DNA from: an uncultured Bacteroidales bacterium
GTDB lineage: Bacteria > Bacteroidota > Bacteroidia > Bacteroidales > UBA932
Assembly (NCBI GenBank): GCA_910585445.1
Contig: CAJUEK010000026.1
Location: forward strand, 1-31,104
Reading direction: 5' to 3'
DNA length: 31,104 nt
In this document: piece by piece, positions 26,401 to 31,104 of the stretch
Position numbering within the stretch: position 1 is the stretch's first letter
How the letters are laid out: every line of letters starts with the position of its first letter
The notes under the pieces: generated by a model
What the model saw: the letters and a program-made list of their open reading frames with translations, nothing else
What the model was told of the DNA's origin: nothing
Database searches by the model: none
Translations under genes and position numbers: made by a program

Positions 26401-27069
26401 TGCATTGAGTTCCTTTCCGCTCACTACTGAGACAGAGCCTGAGAGGCTTGACTTTTTCTGTGTTCCGTAGCCTACGACCACGATTTCGTCAAGCAGGTTC
26501 TGCGAATCGTCCAAAGTGATGTGCCAGGGCTGCGGTTCTTTGCCCGTTATGCGGACCCTGGTATCCGAATATCCTATGAATGAGACAATTGCCTCTACAG
26601 GGAAGGTCATGTCCGTAAGACTGAAATTCCCGTCGATGTCGGTAATGAAGCCTTTGTCCGTGCCGACGATTTTAAGGGAGGCTCCGATGAGCGGCTCACC
26701 GGAAGAGTCGGTGACCTTTCCTCTGAAATCCGTTTTTCCGGCCGGCTGAGGCTGCTGTGACTGCGGCTTTGTACGGGCCGCAATAACAGAGATGCTGTGG
26801 CCGTTGATGATAAAGTCCACATTCTGGCCGGCAAACACCTGGGCCAGGACTTCGGTGATGGGAGCATTCTGAGCTGAAACGCTTACTTTCCGGTTGAGGT
26901 CAACAGCGTCAGAATTGAGAATGATGGAATAGCTTTCCGTCTGATTCAGGGCCGTAATCGCTTCCTGTACGGTCACATTCCTAAGTTTCAGCGAGATATT
27001 CTGCGCCGAAACGGAGGTATATAGCAGTAAGGATGCGAGAATTGCCCAAATTTGCGCAATTCTTTTCAT
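23449..27069 (-). CDS. SusC/RagA family TonB-dependent transporter with STN domain
   Basis: This 1206-residue outer-membrane transporter has a signal peptide (ends ...SVSAQ), then an STN domain at about 25-100 (ISLKLRNVTVQEAITALNQT), a carboxypeptidase-regulatory-like domain at about 113-195 (FRGKVTDSSGEPLIGASLKI), the TonB-box and plug region (DEIVVVGYGTQKKSSLSGSV ... LVLADGVEVSLSQINPNDIESISILKDASS), and a C-terminal beta-barrel ending in phenylalanine (GIDIKF). The STN domain is the part that signals through a FecR anti-sigma factor, whose gene lies directly upstream, so the locus is probably induced when substrate is imported. It is 29 bases from the FecR gene and 9 bases from susD. Confidence 0.96.
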   Translation of the reverse strand: MKRIAQIWAILASLLLYTSVSAQNISLKLRNVTVQEAITALNQTESYSIILNSDAVDLNRKVSVSAQNAPITEVLAQVFAGQNVDFIINGHSISVIAARTKPQSQQPQPAGKTDFRGKVTDSSGEPLIGASLKIVGTDKGFITDIDGNFSLTDMTFPVEAIVSFIGYSDTRVRITGKEPQPWHITLDDSQNLLDEIVVVGYGTQKKSSLSGSVSVVSGKELNARPVVSAANALQGTDPATNISFGTGSPEGSYSINIRGALSLNSGSPLVLADGVEVSLSQINPNDIESISILKDASSCAIYGTKASAGVVLITTKAGKRGDNATVSYSGRVGWQMNTTSTDFIRTGYDHVNIVNNFMNNSSDATHDIFQYTEANGGLQMLYDRRNDLTEDPSRPWTIVDEATGKYYYYGNFDWYGYIYRRVRPQTEHNISLQGGSEKISYYASGRYLYQKGMMRLADDTYSDYAFRAKLSVNPLKWLKWSTNISYDKSAYRYGGYYNYEQVFGALQSNICAAWLPENPDGTIVSYVNQLAKNSPMGGGRVGILSAGKNSNSRENEYLTLTNSLVVNFMKELYLTASYDYRTRDRLYKYRSMTYDYSRTEGLVETAAATGANENMYQESNFRHKGHNVNIYGTYEDTWKNAHNFKFVAGGQYEHYRSTNLTVKNTGLTSDDLATFAVATGTPVLTQNIEAYKTLGFFARANYDYMNRYIFEASFRADGSSRFAPGHRWAYFPSASAAWRISEEKFYAPVKGVMNDAKIRFSAGSLGNQQVDNYSYIVQIMTTTGSDSTSGFPSTSLDWTFDGETKAPYSKLSNPISSDLTWETVTTYDAGIDLSFFDSRLTFTGDWYLRETRNMLTTSLTLPSSYGASTPKANCANLRTDGWEIMLSWNDTFNLAGRPFSYNVSAALGDYITTITKYHNPDGLLPNYNGYNTSAGNYYEGMRLGEIWGYHVSGLFKTDREAAEYEAKYDYSAVNSRIKSGNPECGTYLRAGDPRFEDLNGDGIIGPGSGTLKDSGDMRVIGNSLPRYNYSFRLGFNWLGLDFQAFFQGVGRRDWYANTSSDSSKSASDFWGPFAFPVTSFIHEDFMDNVWSETNRNAYFPRPRGYNAYSTGALGHVNDRYLVNLAYLRLKNLTIGYTLPEHLTMRAKISQVRLYFTGENICYWSALKKWSKTMDPEIAGTSGTNASGTGVGYAYPRTFSIGIDIKF

Positions 27070-27098
27070 TTTAATTGGTTAATGGTGTTATTTGGATG

Positions 27099-28094
27099 TT
27101 ATCTTGATGAAGAAAGATAGATTATGCCGTCTTTCTTCCGGATTTTCATCTTGCGGTCAGTGTTCATGGAGGACAGAATCTGGTCCAGGTCCTCATTGTT
27201 GGAGAAGAATGCCAATATGCGGGTGTCCGCCAATGCCTTGTCCATAATGGCTATGCGCACATCGAATATGCGTTCGAGATCTTTGGCTATGTCGCTCATC
27301 TTCAGGTTGATGAAATGGAGCGAGCCGTTTGCGAATGTCTTGAATCCCTGAGGATTGAATGATGTCAGGTTTATGTCTCCCGTATTGCGGTCGTAGTGGA
27401 CCATGTCTCCGGGTTTCATGCGGACTTCCCGCGGAGCCTCACCGCAGTTGAGGTCAAGGCTTACAGAGCCTTCCATCAGGAGCAGCTCCACGCAATTGTT
27501 GTTGCCGTATGACTTGAAGTCGAATCTGGTTCCGTGCACACGCACATTAACGTCTCCGGACTGTATTATGAATGGTTTTTCAGGGTCTTTGGCTATGTCC
27601 GCAAGGACTTCACCTTCTATGAACACCCTTCTTTCCGCTCCTTTGAACTGCTGCGGATATGTCACACGGCTTCCTGAGTTGAGCACAAGCATGGACCCGT
27701 CTGCAAGGCAGACCGTGTCTATCTGCCCGGATGGCACATTAACCTCAAGCCATGCAACTTCCGGACGTTCTGATTTCATGTAAAAGATGCCGGCAGCAAG
27801 CATAAGCGGAATCGCCATTATGGCTGCCGCCCTTTCTATGCGGCGGAAAATATCAGCGCTTCTTTTCGATGCCCTGCCAAGCCCGAGCCAGTCCCGGATT
27901 CCTGCAAAGGCTCTCCTGGACCCGGCATCACAGCTGCCATCCTCCATAGCGGTTTCCGACATTGCGTCAAAAACACGGTCAATCTCTTTCACGACCTCAG
28001 GGTCATCAGAATGGCCCGCAAGCCATATCTGAATTTCAAGAGCCTCCTTCTCAGAAAGCTCTCCGTTGAAATATTTTTCGATTCTTGACAGCAT
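27099..28094 (-). CDS. FecR-family anti-sigma factor
   Basis: The 331-residue protein has a short cytoplasmic N-terminal helical part (LSRIEKYFNGELSEKEALEIQIWL) that binds sigma, a membrane span at about 89-106 (AAAIMAIPLMLAAGIFYM), and a periplasmic FecR domain (VPSGQIDTVCLADGSMLVLNSGSRVTYPQQF, then FIIQSGDVNVRVHGTRFDF). The C-terminal ~70 residues (NLKMSDIAKDLERIFDVRI ... GIIYLS) resemble DUF4974, an STN-like module. It would hold the sigma factor inactive until the SusC STN domain signals. It is separated from the sigma gene by about 446 bases, longer than usual for such pairs. Confidence 0.94.
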   Translation of the reverse strand: MLSRIEKYFNGELSEKEALEIQIWLAGHSDDPEVVKEIDRVFDAMSETAMEDGSCDAGSRRAFAGIRDWLGLGRASKRSADIFRRIERAAAIMAIPLMLAAGIFYMKSERPEVAWLEVNVPSGQIDTVCLADGSMLVLNSGSRVTYPQQFKGAERRVFIEGEVLADIAKDPEKPFIIQSGDVNVRVHGTRFDFKSYGNNNCVELLLMEGSVSLDLNCGEAPREVRMKPGDMVHYDRNTGDINLTSFNPQGFKTFANGSLHFINLKMSDIAKDLERIFDVRIAIMDKALADTRILAFFSNNEDLDQILSSMNTDRKMKIRKKDGIIYLSSSR

Positions 28095-28540
28095 AACCGC
28101 TATAGTTTTTTCTTTTTATCCCTTGGCGTTTCCAAGATATATCCGGCGTATTCCCTGCAAAATATTTTGTCCGGCTTCATATCAAAACATCCGCCGCATA
28201 ATCTCACGTCTGCAATAAGTACGACTATCTCCGCCCTACTACGTAATCCGGGAATATATTTTTTTGAAAAATCTCTCCACGACTCCTCCCTCCCCTCCGC
28301 AAGCGCCGTGCAAAATGGAGCACAAATCCCTAAGCACCAATGCATTACAAAATAACGATGCCCCTGTGGCGGGGAATCGTTATTACAGACTCCACTGACA
28401 TTCAATGCGTTAGGCCCCACAATAAATATCAGATAAAGCAAATACAGGTCAGAATGAAAAACAGCAAGACATACACCAAGCCACGAAACATCCACAAAAG
28501 CAGCCTCAAATAACACAAACAAAGCAGCCTGGCAAGTACT
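28095..28540 (-). other. long gap between sigma and anti-sigma genes
   Basis: This 446-base stretch has no gene that I can support. One frame on the minus strand is open through the whole gap, in the same frame as the sigma gene: after the sigma stop TAG at 28543-28541 there are 146 sense codons before the next TAG at 28102-28100, five bases ahead of the FecR ATG. The only useful start near its beginning is a TTG at 28522, giving about 140 residues rich in Cys and hydrophobic residues and unlike any family I know. The gap is a natural place for the sigma-dependent promoter and a leader, though I see no clear boxes. Confidence 0.4.
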
Positions 28541-29080
28541 CTAATTGACAGACTGCTTCAAATCCTTAATGGCAAGCTGGATATGCTTTTCAACTGTACG
28601 GACTGAAAGATTAAGCTTGTCAGCTATTTCCTTGTTTGAAAGATGCTCATAACGGCTCATCCTGAAAATAAGCTGACGCTGCGGAGGAAGTTTCGAAATG
28701 CCACGCAGAACAATCCCAAGCGTTTCCGCAGAATTGCAATCCTCCTCTATGTTGACATCGGAACAATCGGACTCGCCGCCCAAAACTGTCCGGAGAGACA
28801 TCATGTTTTCTTTCTGTGATTTCAGGATATCAAAAGATTCATTTCTTGCAGACACATACAGGAAATTCTTTACCGACTTGTTTTCATCAAGATTCTCCCT
28901 ATTGAGCCAAAGCCTCATAAAAATATTCTGCACGACATCCTCAGCCAAAGCCTCATTGCGGACAAAACGGGATACAAACCTGAAAATCAACGCATAATAC
29001 CTATAGAACAACTCTTCATACGCCCCCATATCCCCAGCCTTAAGAGCCTTCGTCAAAGCCCCGTCAGACCACATGCGCAT
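28541..29080 (-). CDS. ECF-type RNA polymerase sigma-70 factor
   Basis: Region 2 is seen at EELFYRYYALIFRFVSRFV and EDVVQNIFMRLWLNR, and region 4 at LPPQRQLIFRM and LSNKEIADKLNLSVRTVEKHIQLAIKDLK, the helix-turn-helix that reads the -35-like box. The protein belongs to the group paired with FecR and SusC in Bacteroidota. The ATG at 29080 (MRMWSDGALTKALKAGD) is chosen because a good promoter lies at 29107-29138, so transcription should begin around 29100; ATGs at 29101 and 29137 fall on or upstream of that point. From this start it has 179 residues, the normal size. It probably directs transcription of the anti-sigma/SusCD/lipoprotein operon. Confidence 0.94.
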   Translation of the reverse strand: MRMWSDGALTKALKAGDMGAYEELFYRYYALIFRFVSRFVRNEALAEDVVQNIFMRLWLNRENLDENKSVKNFLYVSARNESFDILKSQKENMMSLRTVLGGESDCSDVNIEEDCNSAETLGIVLRGISKLPPQRQLIFRMSRYEHLSNKEIADKLNLSVRTVEKHIQLAIKDLKQSVN

Positions 29081-29106
29081 TTTGTTCCATTTGATTTTCA
29101 TGACGG

Positions 29107-29138
29107 CAAATATATAATATGTCAAGTGCAAAAGCAAA
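29107..29138 (-). promoter_or_regulatory. Bacteroides-type primary sigma promoter for the ECF sigma gene
   Basis: On the minus strand TTTG (29138-29135) is followed after exactly 20 bases by TATATTTG (29114-29107), an exact match to the Bacteroides consensus TTTG-N19-21-TAnnTTTG. Transcription would start close to 29100, leaving about 20 bases before the ATG at 29080. Confidence 0.7.
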
Positions 29139-29217
29139 ATTTATTTTGACTCTGCCCAGACCAAGTGTTAACCTTGTCAATAAACCGGCAGTTTCCGGCA
29201 ACAGGCTTTACTCATAT

Positions 29218-29255
29218 AAAAAAACAGTGGCATGAAAATGAATCATTCATGCCAC
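29218..29255 (-). terminator. intrinsic terminator of the DEAD-box helicase gene
   Basis: GTGGCATGAA and TTCATGCCAC (plus-strand 29227-29236 and 29246-29255) form a perfect ten-pair stem with a nine-base loop, beginning eight bases after the helicase stop. On the minus strand the stem is followed by TG and seven T (29224-29218 on the plus strand as A). It separates the helicase from the sigma gene. Confidence 0.85.
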
Positions 29256-29263
29256 CGCTTATT

Positions 29264-31096
29264 TTATCTCCTCTTTCCCGAAGACCTGCCGCTGCGTCCG
29301 GACCTGCCTGAAGAAGAACGCTCTCCCCTTCCGGACCTTTGTCCTGCACTTCTGCCTCCGCTTCTGCCGGCACCTCTTCCAGGACCGTCTTTACGTCCGC
29401 CCCTTCCGGCTTTTGAGGCACGTGACCTCTTATACTCCTTCAAAGGCATCCATTCGTCTTCGCCCTGCGTCTCTTTCACATCATCGGCCATCTCAACCAC
29501 AACAGGACGGTCATTCCATGCAAGATTGTCAAATGCCCTAAGCACCTCAGACGCACGGCTTTCATCAACTTCAAAGAAAGAAAATTTCTTCATAAGGTCC
29601 ACACGGCCGACATCGACCCGCGTCTGCGTGGACTCATTGAGCATGCCCATCAGACCGCGCAGATTGAAACCGTCCATCTTTCCGAGATTGATAAACATCC
29701 TCGAATAGCCTTTCTCTGCTTTACGTGAACCTTTGGCATCCCTGTCACGCCTGCTCTTGCGGCTGTCAACTGCAATCTCAATGTCATCCCTGTCACGATA
29801 ATACTCATAGAACCTGTTGAACTCATGCGAGACCACCCTCTTTATGAGGTCTTCCTTGCTGAGCCAGTCAAGCTTGCGGTATATCTCAGTCATGAAATCA
29901 TTTATTTCATCTTCATTGACCTTAACCTTCTCCAGGTCATCTATCACCTTGAACAGCTGTTTCTTGCAAATCTCCTTGGCAGTCGGAATCTCACCAGGGA
30001 CAAACTCCTTGCCTATTGCCTTCTCAATGTTGCGCACCTTGCTCTTCTCCTTCATGTTGATGATGGCAACAGACGTTCCTGTCTTGCCTGCACGCCCTGT
30101 CCTGCCGCTGCGGTGGGTATAGCTCTCCGTATCATCAGGAAGGCCGTAATTGATTACATGCGTCAGGTCATCTACATCAAGTCCCCTTGCAGCCACGTCA
30201 GTTGCAACGAGAATCTGAAGATTACGTATGCGGAACTTCTGCATGACGAGGTCACGCTGCGCCTGTGAAAGGTCTCCGTGCAGCGAATCCGCATTATATC
30301 CCTCATGCATCAGCTTGTCGGCAATCTCCTGTGTTTCAATCTTGGTGCGGCAGAAAATGATGCAGTATATCTGTGGACATGAATCCACGATACGCTTGAG
30401 AGTCTCATATTTGTCCTTGGCATGGACCACATAGACCACATGCTTGACATTGGCAGTACCCTCATTCTTGCGTCCGATAGTAATTTCCTTTGCATCACGC
30501 AGATAGTTCTTCGATATACGGCTGATTTCCTTGCTCATTGTCGCCGAGAAGAGAAGCGTGTTCCTTTCCTGGGGAACATCCGCAAGGATGGCATTGATGC
30601 TTTCCGTGAATCCCATGTTCAGCATCTCATCCGCCTCATCAAGCACGACATTCTTAACTGTGGCAAGCGATACGGTCTTGCGCTCCATCAGGTCAATAAG
30701 ACGGCCAGGAGTGGCCACAATGATGTGCACGCCACGCTTCAGAGCCCTTATCTGGCTTTCAATTGACGAGCCTCCATAGACAGGAAGCACCTTAAGCCCG
30801 CTGATATATTTGCAATAGTCGTTCAAATCACCTGCTATCTGCAGGCAAAGCTCCCTCGTAGGGCACAATATGAGCGACTGCGGATAATTTTCATCGACAT
30901 TTATCTTCTGTATGAGCGGAAGACCAAAAGCTGCGGTCTTTCCGGTACCTGTCTGGGCCAGGGCCACGACATCATTATTTTCTCCTAAAAGATATGGTAT
31001 TACTTCTTCCTGTACCGGCATCGGATAGGCATAGCCCATTTCTTCAATGGCACGCCTGATTTCGGGAGACACCCCGAGTTCTTCAAATGTTTTCAC
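29264..31096 (-). CDS. DEAD-box ATP-dependent RNA helicase with DbpA-type RNA-binding domain
   Basis: All core motifs are present: Q-motif with Phe4 and Gln29, AQTGTGKT at 47-54, PTREL at 79-83, TPGR near 129, DEAD at 153-156, SAT at 184-186, the C-terminal RGLD and HRSGRTGRAG. Residues about 465-545 (YSRMFINLGKMDGFNLRGLMGMLN ... RVDLMKKFSFFEVDE) match the DbpA/CsdA RNA-binding domain, and the last ~55 residues are a Gly/Arg/Ser-rich tail of the kind that increases RNA affinity. Bacterial relatives (DeaD/CsdA) act in ribosome assembly, RNA unwinding in the cold and mRNA decay. The start at 31096 gives the usual N-terminus of the family. It is probably unrelated in function to the sigma/SusCD locus. 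Confidence 0.95.
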   Translation of the reverse strand: MKTFEELGVSPEIRRAIEEMGYAYPMPVQEEVIPYLLGENNDVVALAQTGTGKTAAFGLPLIQKINVDENYPQSLILCPTRELCLQIAGDLNDYCKYISGLKVLPVYGGSSIESQIRALKRGVHIIVATPGRLIDLMERKTVSLATVKNVVLDEADEMLNMGFTESINAILADVPQERNTLLFSATMSKEISRISKNYLRDAKEITIGRKNEGTANVKHVVYVVHAKDKYETLKRIVDSCPQIYCIIFCRTKIETQEIADKLMHEGYNADSLHGDLSQAQRDLVMQKFRIRNLQILVATDVAARGLDVDDLTHVINYGLPDDTESYTHRSGRTGRAGKTGTSVAIINMKEKSKVRNIEKAIGKEFVPGEIPTAKEICKKQLFKVIDDLEKVKVNEDEINDFMTEIYRKLDWLSKEDLIKRVVSHEFNRFYEYYRDRDDIEIAVDSRKSRRDRDAKGSRKAEKGYSRMFINLGKMDGFNLRGLMGMLNESTQTRVDVGRVDLMKKFSFFEVDESRASEVLRAFDNLAWNDRPVVVEMADDVKETQGEDEWMPLKEYKRSRASKAGRGGRKDGPGRGAGRSGGRSAGQRSGRGERSSSGRSGRSGRSSGKRR

Positions 31097-31104
31097 TATA
31101 TATT

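Noticed and set aside
28100..28522. 140-residue Cys-rich frame between sigma and FecR genes as a real gene
   Set aside because: Starts only at a TTG without a visible ribosome-binding site and resembles no family; kept as an observation rather than a coding call.

Overview
This window looks like a chromosomal piece from a member of the order Bacteroidales. The evidence is a SusC/SusD outer-membrane pair with an ECF sigma factor and a FecR-type anti-sigma factor, lipoproteins with acidic residues just after the lipidated cysteine, and a Bacteroides-type promoter (TTTG-N20-TATATTTG). I cannot name the genus.

Left block (71-7959, plus strand, visibly AT-rich): a tightly packed operon for a membrane-anchored phospho-signalling module. 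It encodes an FHA protein, a PP2C phosphatase, a second FHA protein, a soluble Ser/Thr kinase, a membrane Ser/Thr kinase fused to a C-terminal FGE-sulfatase (C-type-lectin-like) domain, an unrecognised exported protein and a third FHA protein. Most members have a cytoplasmic signalling domain, one membrane span and an extracytoplasmic part (FHA3 is a small tail-anchored protein), so the set could pass an envelope signal to an internal kinase/phosphatase circuit. The block ends in what looks like the broken start of a fourth FHA gene.

Middle (7960-8570): a convergent intergenic region with a decayed FHA start, an IS3-like transposase fragment, a 13-bp inverted repeat and a strong hairpin downstream of the minus-strand transporter gene. 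Base composition changes here.

Right block (8571-29080, minus strand, more GC-rich): a PUL-like locus read from high to low coordinates: ECF sigma, FecR anti-sigma, SusC, SusD, three large surface lipoproteins sharing an N-terminal DUF4988/PL29-N-like module and Cys/Asn-rich GLUG-like repeats, then an S1/P1-type zinc nuclease, a lipoprotein glycerophosphodiester phosphodiesterase and a GlpT-like organophosphate antiporter. One large lipoprotein ends in a phosphodiester glycosidase (NAGPA) domain, one in an SGNH/DUF4886-like hydrolase, and one has no recognisable enzyme domain. No glycoside hydrolase or polysaccharide lyase of a classical kind is visible. The enzyme set instead points to cleavage of phosphodiester- and ester-linked groups with uptake of glycerol-3-phosphate or a similar organophosphate. 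This phosphodiester-directed locus and the FHA/kinase operon are the two candidates for undescribed systems.

Far right (29264-31096, minus strand): a DEAD-box RNA helicase with a DbpA-type RNA-binding domain, closed by a clear intrinsic terminator. No tRNA, rRNA or CRISPR array was seen.
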